Source: Scleroderma bovista (lineage: Eukaryota; Basidiomycota; Agaricomycetes; Boletales; Sclerodermataceae). From it: a stretch of 64,000 nucleotides of DNA. The DNA lies in assembly GCA_037178675.1 (NCBI GenBank), contig JAYMGJ010000177.1, forward strand, positions 1 through 64,000. The letters are read 5' to 3'. Of the stretch, positions 1-11,258 are shown in pieces (position 1 is the stretch's first letter; the number at the start of each line of letters is the position of its first letter). A program made the translations under genes and the position numbers. The notes beneath the pieces were generated by a model that saw only the letters and a program-made list of their open reading frames with translations, did no database searches and had not been told where the DNA came from.

Positions 1-102
1 AAAAAAAGTTGTGTGAGGTGTAAGAAAAGTCGCACAAGTGGAGGTGTGCCAACAAGTCGTGCAGGCACCCTAAAAATGTGCTTGATTTTTGTTACAGATG
101 TA
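1..102. repeat. Edge fragment of a TIR-type repeat
   Basis: This stretch contains AAAAGTCGCACAAG- and ACAAGTCGTGCAGG-like strings. They resemble the AAGTTGTGCAGGGTCAC motif found in the inverted repeats at about 166-300 and 950-1090. It is probably the cut-off end of another member of the same repeat family. There is no coding signal. Confidence 0.3.
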
Positions 103-158
103 TGACGCTGCATCTGTAACAAAAACAAACACAAATATATAGTGATGCGCAACTTTTT

Positions 159-1092
159 TCGGTGACTGTCTGCAACTTTTTTGTGACCCTGCATGACTTT
201 TGGGTGACATTGCATGATTAGGACCCTGTGTATAGTCATAGGTAGTCACTAAGTAGTAAACTACTGAGTCAGTTGGTACATGATCACACTAAGAAACTAG
301 GTAGACGTCAAGTATATATGATTGCCTCAAGGGGTACAAACAGTACTATGTAATAAGACGGGTAGTTGCCGTCATACGCATTCAGTGGTGGTGGTTGTCA
401 TTGTCATATTGGTGGTGGTGGTGTCCATTGGTGGGCCCCCGTTCAATGCAGGGTGCTTGTTGCATGGGTGGTGGGGGTTGGTGGTGGGGGTTGTTGTCTG
501 TTGGTGTGGGCGTTCGTCATTGTTGTCCATCAGGGTGCTGGTGGTTGTTGTCGTCATTGCGTTGATGGTGGTAGCAGGTGGTAGCAGGCTGCAGTAGGTG
601 CATTTGGTAGTATTACTAATGGGACCACATGATGGGACACTGACGTGGCGGTCTGGATTACTGATTAGTAATCATATGCACTCCCTTCCAATTCTGACAT
701 CCTCTCACTCACACCTCACTAGTACTACCTCAGTGGCCCAGCACCAAACTCAAGGATGCCAATGACCACAACCCCCAGCAGCAGCATCAACAACAACAAC
801 AACAACCATGACTACCTCACGCCACCAATCTGATGACCAGCATCCCCAATGCCCAGGCCACCACCAACCCACCACCAACAATGACCACTGCAACCACTGT
901 CTTTTACTTAGTACCATTTGTATGCTTCGAAGCAATTATATTTATTTGACATCTACTTAGTCTCTTGGTGTGATCTTGTACCAACTGACTCGTAGTTTAC
1001 TACTTAGTGACTACCTATGACTATACACAGGGTCCTAATCATGCAATGTCGCCCAAAAGTTGTGCAGGGTCACAAAAAAGTCGCAGATGGTG
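159..1092. mobile_element. Nested foldback element with ~135 bp inverted repeats
   Basis: Bases about 160-300 match the reverse complement of about 950-1092 with few differences. Both arms include the TAGTCATAGGTAGTCACTAA string and GTGACCCTGCA. Inside the arms, the left half is GGTGGTGGT/GTTGTC-rich and the right half is CCACCA/CAACAAC-rich, so the whole unit can fold back on itself. The open frames here (for example 322-597) are low-complexity readings of the GGT repeats and are not genes. Confidence 0.55.
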
Positions 1093-2349
1093 ACACGCAC
1101 CAAACAGGTTTGGTACAGTGAACATGGAAGATAACGCCTATATTGAATGATCCTTATGCGAAGGATAAGCACGACGGACCCTCATTGTAGCCATCTATCG
1201 CACGAGAACCACCAAGAAGCAGAAGAAACTGAAGGAATAATGTCAATTGTGGTATGAGAAAGGAATGCACACATCTGCAGTCCAACTCCCATACCAGAAC
1301 GATCAAAGAAGCTGAAGAATTGATGGAGAAATGAAGGAGAAAGAGAAGAAATGATTTTTAGCGCCCAAATGTCATTTTTAGGTGCCCAGTGCCGGCATTC
1401 CGATATTTTGAATAGCTCCATCGTTTCTGAAGCTATCAGGCATGTGACTATACCATCAGAGAGCCTAGAACGTGGTCTATCTGCCTGTCAAGTTCCGATG
1501 CAAATCTGTTCATTTCCCATGGAGATATTCCCCCCACAATCCAGACATTCACTTCATCACTCACTATGGAGTCCATATTTTCTCTGGATCATTTCTCCGC
1601 TATTGCTGCAGATCTCCACTATGTCCTGCTCTTAGGACAGCCTCTCCCAGAGTTCCCGTGCACTGCCTGACACATATCTTCCCAGCCTGCTCCCTCAGTC
1701 CCTCTTGTTCTCGGTCAGCGCATTCTCCTCGTCAGTCCTGCGTCAAGGACGTACTTTGGTCATCTTAGGTCTATTGTCAAGCTTGAGAAGTCTTCTCTGG
1801 TCGTCTCTGTGTCCCCTGAGCCCTCAGCCTATGGTCCCTTCCTCCCAGATACTTGCCATGTCCATCTTCCTCTGTTGTTCGTCTCACTTCCCTGGATGCG
1901 TCGAATTCAATACTCTATCTGCTTCCCTACTTTCAGATGACACCCCCCAGCACCATGACAGTTATTCCCCCACTTTATAGTGCTGTTAGGAAGAAGAACC
2001 CTCTCTCATTCTTTCCCAGAAGAGAGCTCGTCAAGGGAGCCCATGGTTGCGCTTCAGCGGTGCTAGAACACATGCACTATACCTTAGTGTATGCTGACCC
2101 CCCAAAAGACCTCTGGACCCCTGGTACCCTTCTTGTGGCTGTTTTGTCTCGGATCAATCCCCCTATTAATCTCAGATCTTCCCCATTGTTGTCCCATCAA
2201 ATTCCTGATGGTACACACCCCCCCATCAAACTTCTTACGCTGTGCATCAATGACTCCTTCTGCTGTGCAGTGACTCATCCCTTGCTTACTGATGCTCTCT
2301 TGTCATCAGTATTACTCTATCCCTTTCGCATTTTTGGTATATTACTCAG
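1093..2349. other. CT-rich stretch without a recognisable gene
   Basis: The stretch is pyrimidine-rich on the + strand, with several short overlapping open frames of up to 166 codons (1853-2353). None has recognisable motifs or consistent splice sites. It may be decayed transposon internal sequence. I see no supported gene. Confidence 0.3.
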
Positions 2350-3127
2350 CTGATGACTCACTCCCTTACCAATCAATCTTGTCATGCAGCTTACTCATTG
2401 CTTTACTCAGCAGCTTATTCATGCTTCCTATGCTTACTCATTCCTGCTTATCCCTTGCTTACTGATCGCTTACAAACCCCTTACAAAGCTCTTACCAATC
2501 CCTTACCAATCCTTGACAAATTCTGCTTACTTCCTTCTCTTTTTGTACTTTAATGCTGTGCCCTCCCATGTATTTAAACCCCTGGGCTCAGCCCAGTGAA
2601 AAAGACCCAATTGCACGAAATTATCCCTCTCTCAGACTCTCTCAGTCAGTATCCCCTCAGCTCTTTGAGTCTTGTAGGCTTCAGTGAAGGTCTAAAGACT
2701 CTAATATCTCAAGTTTATTCAGTCTATTCAAGTCCAAGTGTTTCTCTAGGCTCAAGCGGAGTCTAGCCAGTCAATCCTTCATCTCTCATTGCTTCTGGAC
2801 ATCAGGAGCCCCCTTGTCCCCTTGCTGCACCCATCTCTAGGTGTAGTATTGCTGTTTCAGTCTCAGTCAACCCAATCCCCGCTTTGACACTTCCTAGGCC
2901 TTAGGAAGAGTCCAGACCCCTATCCCCTTCGTCTTCTATTACTCCTGTACACCAGGAGTATCCTGCATCACTGTCTGCATCACCCTGTTGGTGTAGATCC
3001 CCTTCCCCCCTCCTCAGCACATCCTCTCTGGACACCGCGGAGGTAAACCACCACTCGCACTTTTTCGTAGTCCTTTGTTGGTGTTGTGTTTGGGTTATTA
3101 CTCCAACCCAAATCCACACTTTGACTC
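2350..3127 (+). repeat. LTR-like remnant
   Basis: The stretch has a run of CTTAC-type repeats, then a TATTTAAA box at 2571-2578, then a CT-rich leader-like region with no coding potential. This layout resembles the LTRs of fungal Gypsy elements. No second LTR, primer-binding site or pol motif is visible, so a solo LTR is an inference only. Confidence 0.25.
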
Positions 3128-3198
3128 ACAACGGTCACCGAAAAAAGTCACACATCACTATATATTTGTGTTCATTTTTGTTACAGATGCAGCGTCAT

Positions 3199-3580
3199 AT
3201 GGTTTAACATAGACCTAGCATTTTATACCCTGATATTCTAATAACGGACACACTTTGTATTATTCTAATTACATTTATTCAAGTGAATTATAAGGGGTAT
3301 ATAAGCCTATGTCACAAATTTGTTAAACCCGTGGTGTGATGGGACAATGAGACGGCATGTGGCAGGATGGGACACAAGACAAGCGCAGGTAGTAGTTCTA
3401 TTGGTAGTTCTATTAGCAATACTAGGTAAGTCTGTACTGGTTGTTTGTTGCTATTGTGAAATGTTTATGCTCTGTTGTCCAGGTAAGCTAGGCACGGCGA
3501 GAAATGGGGGTGCGAGAGACCTTGACAAGCAAGGTGATGCTAGGGTGACGTGAGCACGAAAATTGTATTGAAAAGCACCA
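3199..3580. other. Spacer between two repeat blocks
   Basis: AT-rich sequence lies at 3200-3330, followed by unique sequence. A short open frame at 3320-3553 has no recognisable features. I see no gene or repeat here. Confidence 0.3.
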
Positions 3581-3655
3581 CATCAGCAAGGTGACAATTG
3601 GTCTTAACTCTCTTACAGTGTCTGGATTGTCTGGAATCAGACAGTTAAGATGGAT

Positions 3656-4350
3656 AAGTCAGATAAGTCAGTCAGACCATTCCAGACCATCAGACTAGGG
3701 TGTCTGAAACCAGATGGCCAGACCACCAGACCAGCCAGACCAGCCAGACCAGCCAGACCAGCCAGAGCAGTCAGACCAGCAGTCAGTCAGACCCACCAGA
3801 CCAGCCAGACCAGCCAGACCATTTAGACCACCCAGCCTGTCAGACAGTCAGACAGCCCAGACCACTCCAGACCAGTCAGACTAGTCAGACTACCTAGACA
3901 GTAAGTTGGACAGACAATTAAGACCAGTCAGACCAGTCAGACCTCCCAGACCATAAGTTAGTCAGACAGGTAAGACCATCCAGACCTGTCAGACCTGTCA
4001 GACCACCCAGATCATAAGTCAGTCAGTCAGTCAAGACCATCCAGACTAGTCAGACCACCCAGACCACAAGTCAGTCAGACAGTTAAGACCATACAGACCA
4101 GTCAGACCAGTCAGACCTATTAGACCATCCAGACCATCCAGACCACCAGCCCAATCAGATCACCCAGACTATCAGACCCCTCAGATAGTAAGTTGGTCAG
4201 TCAGTTAAGACAATCCAGACCAGCCAGACCAGTCAGGCCACTCAGACAAGTCACATCAGTAAGACTGGCCAGAGTGGCCAGACAATTCAGAGATTCAGAC
4301 CAGTCAGACCAATTAGACTAGTAAGATTAGCCAGACCATTAGTTGTATCC
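3656..4350 (+). repeat. Subterminal CAGAC/CAGACCAGTCAGACC array, left arm
   Basis: About 700 bases are made mostly of short words CAGACCAGC, CAGACCAGT and CAGACAGTTAAGAC, with AAGTCAGTCAGACAGTTAAGACC recurring at about 80-120 base intervals. Open frames across it are low-complexity artefacts. Subterminal arrays of this kind are often transposase-binding sites in TIR elements; that role is inferred. Confidence 0.75.
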
Positions 4351-4439
4351 ATCTGGCCACTTAATTTATTGAATATTCATGTTAATAAATATATATTAAT
4401 TCTGAAAAATACACTACAGTACAACAAATATTTATATAT

Positions 4440-6075
4440 TATGGATGGGGCATCATCAATGGTGGTAGCACAGTAGTCGCGTCATTGACGCTGGTGTGGG
4501 GGTGGGTGGTGATGACATCGTCGTCACTGGGGGGACACAGGGGGTGTCATGGCTGGCGACCACGACAACACACCAGACGACAGTGGGGCTGGGAGAACAC
4601 GTCATCTTCGGAGATGTGCTAGTGAATACTGGGGATGGGGGATGTGGGGGGTGTCGTTGTCACGCTGGTGCGGGGGTGAGTCGTCGCTGGGGCTGGTTGT
4701 CGTCATTGGTGGTTGTCGTCGCAGTTGTCGTCGTCGTGCACATTGATGGTGGATTGTCCAGAGGGTGGGGGTGACATGCGTCACCCACGCAGGTCGTCGT
4801 CATTGTCGTCATCCAGGTGGTTGTCTGCATCGTTGACGCAGGTCGTTGGTCGTCATCCATTAGAGATGACATGTTGTGGCTGGGCATTGTCGTTGTCGGA
4901 CAATGCTGGGATGGGGGTGGTTATGGTTGGTCGTTGTCCGTTAGAGACGACGGAGGGGTGGGCGTTGTCATTGTCATTGGACAACGCTGGGGATGTGGGT
5001 GGTTGTGGTCCGTAAGGCTGAGGATCGTTGTTGTTGTCAAACAACGTGTCATCATTGTCGGCAGAGCTGTTGTGGACGTGTGTTAGTGGTAGGCAACTGG
5101 ATGTTGTAGTACATACCTGATAACGAGTCATCGTCATCGTGGGTGGTGGTGGTCAACGCGTCATTGTCGTTGTTGAATGGGAGGCAGAGTGGTGACGTGG
5201 GACTTATGTAGAGAAAATTTGGAGTTGTTGTGACATGATTTGTAATCACAACAACTCCAATTTTTTTTGTAAGTCCCACGTTCTGCACCAAGGTAAGTAC
5301 TTGGCACCCATCAACCACAACTGACAATGACCACCCCGCAACCCCCCAGCAACGACAATGACCACCGTGACGTCATTGACAACGGTAACACCACGGTGAC
5401 TACGCCAGCCCCAGCGTTGAACACCACCACCGCCAGCGAATCACCCAACCCAATACCTGCATGGATGATGACAACGACGACACAATGAGGACAGCGAGGA
5501 CGACACAACAAGGACGAGGATAACGAGGACAATGCGACAAGGACGAGGGCGGCGACGGTGAGTGCGTGACGACAACAGCCACCACCACCCACCACCAGCG
5601 TCGTCAATGATGACGACGGCCACCACCACCAACATGACGATGACGACACCCCACCTGTGTCGTCGATGTGGCCACCAATGATGACCCCACCACCAGGTTG
5701 ACGCAGCCACCAATGACAACGACAATGACGTCCCCATCATCCTCTGCGTCAATGACGATCACCCCACTAACGGACGATGACAGCCATTACCACCGCCACT
5801 GGCATCATCGACCACCAATGCGACGACAACAGCCAACGACGTGACCACCACCCAACTGCCTCAACGATGCAGCGATGACGACCCCATCACCGAGGTTGAC
5901 AATGTGACCACCACCGCCTGCGTCATTGATGATGACAAGACACTGGCCCACCAACGCGACGATGGCAACGACACCGACACCACCAATGCAATGGGTGGCA
6001 ACCAGCGACGACACCGACCCACTACCATCCACCACCTCGCATCGACAATCACACGATGACGACGATGATGCAATT
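4440..6075. repeat. Foldback region, GTCGTCATTG-rich left half and inverted right half
   Basis: The left half (4440-5200) is rich in GTCGTCATTG/GGTGGT words and the right half (5290-6075) in their complements CAATGACGAC/ACCACC. The centre (about 5205-5280) is a near-perfect hairpin: GTGGGACTTA..GAGTTGTTGTGA pairs with TCACAACAACTC..TAAGTCCCAC. Open frames on both strands arise from the repeats. I infer a foldback element or the hairpin core of the outer transposon. Confidence 0.55.
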
Positions 6076-6624
6076 TATTTAGTATAGTATTTAGTCTATG
6101 TCACACCTTGATATAATGAAAATTATTTGTTCTAACGACTCTTTTTTTTATTGACATGTTATTGCTACAATACTACTGACACTGGGACCAGTGTGAACAT
6201 GTGGACAGCTTTGGTGGTGTTTACAGGCAGGGATGAATGGGTATTAATCCTTTGTTCCTATCCTCTGCATTTGTATGGCCCTAATTTTCTCATCTAGAGC
6301 AATGCCTATGCCATTGGCCACCACTCTAGTGGCAGTGCCCTCAGGACCCATGCCCAAATGACAACAGGGACCCCCAAGTTACATGAATATATTATTACAC
6401 TATTGCTTGTTCTCAAGACACAACAACAACAATGATTGACTATTAGGTTTTCTCTGTTAGTTACATTTTCAGATTGTGTCGGAAAATTTATAAATAAATT
6501 TCAATGCATTGCAAGCAGTTGCAATGCCAAAATCAAAACCCAGTTTGCAATGTTAAAGTTCTCATTACAATTACAATTTTCATCCATCGCAATGTGCATT
6601 GCAATAAAGAAAATAATTTTCTGT
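6076..6624. other. AT-rich stretch, no gene seen
   Basis: AT-rich unique sequence lies between the foldback core and the second GTCTG array. Short open frames at 6436-6695 have no recognisable features. GCAATGCATTGCAA-like words occur at about 6505-6605. Nothing else can be supported. Confidence 0.3.
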
Positions 6625-6992
6625 CATGGTCTGGCAGGTCTGACCACTATGACTCCTATGGACTGTCTAATGGTCTGATGGTCTGGGTGGTCTAATTGGC
6701 CTAATTAGTCTGAAGTATTCTTAACTGTTTGACTGACTTGCTATTGTCTGGGGAGTCTAACTGCTCTGATATGTCTGGGTGGTCTTAATTTTCTGAGTGA
6801 TTTATTATCTGGGGGCCTGATTGTGCTGGTTACTCTTATCTATCTGACAGCCTTACTGGCTGGAGAGTCTGACTGGTCTGACTGTCTGGTGGGTCTGACC
6901 ACTCTGCTGCTCTGGCTGGTCTGGACTATCTGACAGTCTAACACCCTGGGAGGGTCTGATTACTCTGACTGGTTGGACTGGTCTGGAATGAT
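6625..6992 (-). repeat. GTCTG-word array, cut by the IS3EU-like insertion
   Basis: The sequence is built of GGTCTGACTGGTCTGACTGTCTGG-type words, the complement of the array at 3656-4350. It ends at the 6 bp duplication CTGAAG (6993-6998) and resumes after the insertion at 18586. The two pieces therefore formed one array before the IS3EU-like element arrived. Confidence 0.75.
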
Positions 6993-6998
6993 CTGAAG

Positions 6999-7240
6999 TA
7001 TGGAAAGCCGGACGGTCATGCTCGGTTTGGACAAGAATATCAGCTTCTGGCATACCACGTCGGGCAATCGGCATACCGCGTTGGGCGACGGACATACTAC
7101 GGTGGGCAACCAGCTTCTGGGGACCTTGGACACTCCAACCATGAGTATAGTTAGGATGGTTGGGTGGAGGTCGAATATAGAGTGTAGTTGGGCAGATAGT
7201 GAACATAACTGGGCACACCGAACAACTAGTATACATGGTG
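6999..7240 (+). repeat. Left terminal inverted repeat of the IS3EU-like element
   Basis: It starts TATGGAAAGCCGGACGGTCA and pairs with 18325-18579. The shared core includes GGTGGGCAACCAGCTTCTGG and CTTGGACACTCCAACC. The left end also contains a mirror copy of the terminus, GTCCGGCTTTCCA, at 7261-7273, which the right end lacks. Confidence 0.8.
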
Positions 7241-7452
7241 AAATATCAAGTACTGTGACTGTCCGGCTTTCCACAAATGAGTTGACATATAGTACAATTT
7301 ACCATTCATTGAGAAAAAGGTCATCTCCGCCATCATCATCATCATCAGAAAAAGCCGTCACGATCGCCATAGGTCCTGCCTTGTGTTCATCATCATTGTC
7401 AATACCTGTTCATCTTCCTCAAGTATATTCAAAGTGTCAATATGTTCCTGCT

Positions 7453-9202
7453 CTACATAGTAAACAGATTAGTGGATGCATTGAGGACTTGCATATGCAA
7501 CTTATGCAATCCAAGGCCACCACCTACACCACCCATATAATAATTCCCATCAGTTGCGTTGAATGGAAGATCTTGAAGGCCGTCAAGGAGGGGGAGGGCT
7601 TCATCCTCGTGAACAGAAATGCCAATCCCTGAAACCACCTGAAGTAGGGCCTGCACCTCTTCACGGTGTCGAATGAGATCTAACATGTCAAGGTATACTG
7701 TCCAGGCAGTGGCACGCCCAACAGGTGGATGTTGCAGGCTAGTGTAGCATTCTTCCAAGAAGGCATTGAATGCTGGAGGTATGAGATTGAAAACGGCATG
7801 GGTTGGATCTATATACAGCTTGCAGACATGTTCTATGGCAGTACGATCTATGGTCACCTGTAAATTTATCATTAGCACTTTGGTTGAGCCTGTTGGCAAC
7901 ATTCAAAACCTACCTTGAAATCTAGGGTACCATAGTCTGCTGGAGATGTATAAATGAGTTCAGGTACGCCATGAGGAAGCACCTTGTTGCGGTCACGGCG
8001 TTTGGCAGTATTGTTTATGCGGTCCATGTATGCATCAAGTTCACGCTGGAGCCACGGAATGAAAACCCAACAAAATACTAAGCTGTCAAGCAAACAATCA
8101 TTAGTAGTTCCCATATTTCCATGATGTGATAAGTAAATACCACTGCAACGTGTTATCACTATCATACCAGCCTTCTTCCACCCCGCGCTCAAGGATAGAC
8201 TCAAAGCCTGGTGTGAAGCGATGCCGAAGTTGTGACCAAGTAATTTCGGGCATAATGTTCTTTTTGAGCCGCATCCACCTATGCTGAAGTGTACCGACCA
8301 AGCCTTCGTCATGCCACTGGCATAGCATGGTTTGGGTATTGGCAATGCCAAAATTCTCAGTTCCAGGGTCGCTTTGCGTGACAAGGGGTATGACTATGAA
8401 AGACAGTGTGAGCATGAATACACCACGAACCCCATGAACGACAATGACTTACAGCCAAGTGTACTGACAACATCAAGATAATAACTAAGTATCAATTGCG
8501 GGTTTCGGTTTGAATGCCAGATTCGAATCCACATGATTTTCCCTGAAAAGGGCTCGATACCTGTATGGAGCCCGAGACCAAAGCATAGCCATTTATCATG
8601 CTGATCGACCGCCCATAAATCATTGACACCAGCAGACCAAAATCGGCACCGTCGAAGCCACCATGCTTTCTGCTGCTGAATAAGATCAGGTTCATAGAGA
8701 TTAAAGTATTGAGAAATAACGCTTCTGCATCAAATGTTGAGTAACCCTCTGAACGCAGTAAATAAATGCTTACCATGCAACAGACATATCCCTCTCATGG
8801 AAAAGTAAACTGGCCATTTCATGCACCCCAGCATTTGGGAACACGTGATGCAGCTCGACCATTGCATCATGAATCGACTCGGGGGTGTGAGCTTGCTGCC
8901 GTGTGTGGAGTAGTCCCATATTCTTGCGAATAGCCTTGAGCTTTGTCAACCTAGCGAATAAAATATCAGCTGAAATATTTAAGTGAACCTGAAGTTTGAC
9001 AATACCCAATGCCATACTGTGAAGTGTCAATATGTTTGAGCACTTCATGTAAAATGTCCTTGTCTGTACAGCGGGCTTTCCACAGCCACAAGATATGTGG
9101 GGAGATTTGCTCCAGCGGTGCTGTGGTATCAAAATTCAGCCCTTAAATGGCACACAAGTGATTCATTAGGAATGTACGCAATGGTTTGTATTGGTTGGGC
9201 AT
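7453..9202 (-). CDS. IS3EU-like transposase with rve-type integrase core
   Basis: This is the transposase of the enclosing element, which would cut and join its ends in the nucleus. The reading starts MPNQYKPL at 9202 and is spliced at a GTACAT..TTAAG intron (about 9177 to 9142). It continues through QISPHILWLWKARC and FPNAGVHEMASLLFHERDM into the catalytic core: VNDLWAVDQHDKW (first Asp), TQSDPGTEN (second Asp) and KKNIMPEITWSQLRHRFTPGFE (likely Glu). The C-terminal part has FIPWLQRELDAYMDRINNT and HGVPELIY and ends LFTM at 7453. About six exons join at consensus splice sites and I saw no in-frame stop, so it looks intact. It belongs to the agaricomycete proteins labelled integrase core domain (my recollection). 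Exact exon limits need RNA evidence. Confidence 0.8.
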
Positions 9203-9442
9203 TAGGATACTAGTGTCCCAGTGGGTGGTGGTGGTTGAATGTTAATGTTGAACCTGAACTTATGGCGAGTATTGTTATATATGCCTGGAATCCTATGATC
9301 CAGCCAGACTCAACGACAAGCTGGCAGTGATTAGTAATGGCGGGGAGCTGACTCAGGTTGCCGTGAAGTTCTCAGCTGCCACATGGTGGCCTTGTGGCTG
9401 CCTCCTGTTCACCGGCACCGCTTGTTCTTCCTTATAATAATT
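9203..9442. promoter_or_regulatory. 5' region of the IS3EU integrase, up to the Harbinger insertion
   Basis: This non-coding stretch lies upstream of the minus-strand integrase start. It is cut at 9443 by the Harbinger element and continues from 13254. No defined promoter motif can be supported. Confidence 0.3.
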
Positions 9443-9471
9443 AGTGGTGTTCAAGACAACTATTATTGACT

Positions 9472-9541
9472 ATTATATGCCTATTATACGACTATTATAC
9501 GACTATTATACGACTATTATACGACTATTATACGACTATTA
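9472..9541 (+). repeat. 11 bp tandem repeat CGACTATTATA
   Basis: About six copies of the 11-mer lie just inside the left Harbinger terminus, preceded by the degenerate copies TTGACTATTATATGCCTATTATA. Subterminal direct repeats are common transposase-binding sites; the role here is inferred. Confidence 0.8.
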
Positions 9542-9723
9542 TGAGAGACAGAGTTGACTGTAAGTTGGAACTCAGCTGACTCCGAGAGCCACGTGGCTTG
9601 GAGTGACACTTTGCAGTCATACAGGCTGGAAGCTTTGAAAACCATAGCATGTTCAAGAATAGACGTAGAATCTAAGCACAGATGGGAGATAAGGACCTCT
9701 AACACAACCACCACCCTATCCAG

Positions 9724-11258
9724 ATGCACCGCCAATCTGTCCGAGACGGATTGCTGCCTGAACTTGACTTGGCAGCCTTCCATGTGACGCAGGCACAACG
9801 GGCGAACGCAATTGCACACGCTAAGAGCGACATTGAAACGGATCTCGATGACGATTCAGATGGCCTGTTTGACACAATCATTATTACCCCTCCTTCCCTG
9901 ATATCACCTCTTTTCCTATCGGACTTGGACTCCCCTGGGTCAGAATCAGAATCAGACGAGGATGAAAGTGACGAGGATGGACGTTACTGCCGTCTTTTGG
10001 GAGTAATAAAAGCACTGTGGGACGAGGTGGAACAAGCACGAGTATTGAACCGCTTAAATGTGCCGATGTTGCGGGCACCACAACTGCATTTACTTGAACA
10101 TTTTGCAGTGTTCCGGCCCCACCTATTTCGTAAAAAATTGCACGTCGACCCCATGGTATTCGACTGTATCATGGACAAAATTAGTGGACACTTCATCTTC
10201 CATAACAATTCAAACAATCCACAGTTGCCGGTGGCAATCCAGCTTGCCATTTTTTTGAACCGTGCAGGGCACTATGGGAATGCTATCTCCCCCGAGGATG
10301 TCAGGCAGTGGGCAGGTGTCAGTGTTGGGTCAGTGATCAATTGCACACACCGTGTTATGGTCACGCTCCTTGACCAACATGATACCTACATCGGGGTACC
10401 TCCTGTCGGATCAGACAATGTTGAACATGCACATGCATTTGTGGAGGAGAAAACCTGTCCAGGCTGGAAAAATGGCATCTTCGCCGCCGATGGCTCGACA
10501 ATCCCACTTTTTGGGAAGCCTGGATTTTATGGAGAGACATTCTACGATCAGAAGTCAAGATATTCGTTGAATTGTCAGGTTGGATCACTTACTACTGATC
10601 CATTATCTCTGCCACTGCTGAGAACACACATCAACAGCTTGTCGTGATGCTCCACAACTTGCTGATAGTTGACTACAGTCTTGGTCACCCTGGGAGCGTG
10701 CACGATGCACATGCTTTCCTGGGGACACACATCGCAAATGATCCAGAGGAATTGATCCCCCCCCACCACTGGATCTGGGCGGACAGTGCTTATCCAACCC
10801 AGACATGGTGTGCTGTCCCATTTAAGGCAATGAGGAATGTTGGGCTATCGAGGGGGAAGAACACTTATAATAAATACTTGTCAAAGGTAGGTGCACCTTA
10901 GTGATTGGTCAATAAGTTCTAACTTTAGTAGGTCCACATTTGGGTTGAACATGCCTTTGCTGCCCTGAAGGGGAGGTTCCAGTCCCTGCACGAACTTCGG
11001 TTACAAATGCAGACGGAAAAACAAATGAAAATTGCCCTGCACTGGATTCAGTGCTGCATCATACTCCACAATATGATTATTCAATTTGAGGAGGAGCTAG
11101 GTGTTGAGCCGACAACCAACTGGGCCAGGGAAGAGGGAGCCGAACGAGGACACGAGGCTGATCCCATCGTGGTGGATGTTCCAGAAGGAACACCGGGCCA
11201 GGTGTTTCGTGCAGATTTGATGATGCGCCTGTTTACACATCTCAGAATACTTGCATGA
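9724..11258 (+). CDS. Harbinger DDE transposase (DDE_Tnp_4-like)
   Basis: This is the nuclease of the nested Harbinger element. Exons are 9724-10578, 10638-10886 and 10932-11258 with GT..AG junctions that keep the frame. Residues 1-100 are acidic (DLDDDSDG, ESESDEDESDEDG). The DDE core shows NGIFAADGSTIPLFGKPG (first Asp), then DYSLGHPGSVHDAHAF, WIWADSAYPTQTW (second Asp) and WVEHAFAALKGRFQSLHELR (Glu). An N-terminal helical stretch, LAIFLNRAGHYGNAISPEDVRQWAGVS, matches the HTH-like part of fungal Harbinger proteins. The frame is open throughout at about 476 residues, normal for the family. The start is the first ATG after upstream stops. Confidence 0.85.

Larger units (their letters stand above)
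103..3198. mobile_element. Composite DNA element bounded by ~65 bp inverted repeats
   Basis: The left end (about 103-165) and right end (about 3130-3198) are near-perfect reverse complements. They share ATGACGCTGCATCTGTAACA, then a block containing ATATATAGTGATG and ACTTTTTTCGGTGAC. The interior holds a second inverted-repeat element, a CT-rich stretch and an LTR-like stretch, but no transposase. I infer a non-autonomous or decayed TIR transposon loaded with later insertions. No target-site duplication was found, so the exact ends are provisional. Confidence 0.5.

Noticed and set aside
322..597. Open frames in the GGT/GTT tract
   Set aside because: They are low-complexity readings of a simple repeat with frames open on both strands. 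No gene-like composition.
4496..6073. Many open frames of 60-112 codons in the GTCGTCATTG foldback
   Set aside because: They arise from trinucleotide-like repeats lacking stops. The products are Val/Ser/Thr-rich or His/Thr-rich and mutually antisense.
7000..7632. 210-codon plus frame starting in the IS3EU-like end
   Set aside because: It is a shadow of the terminal repeat and of the antisense of the integrase 3' exon.
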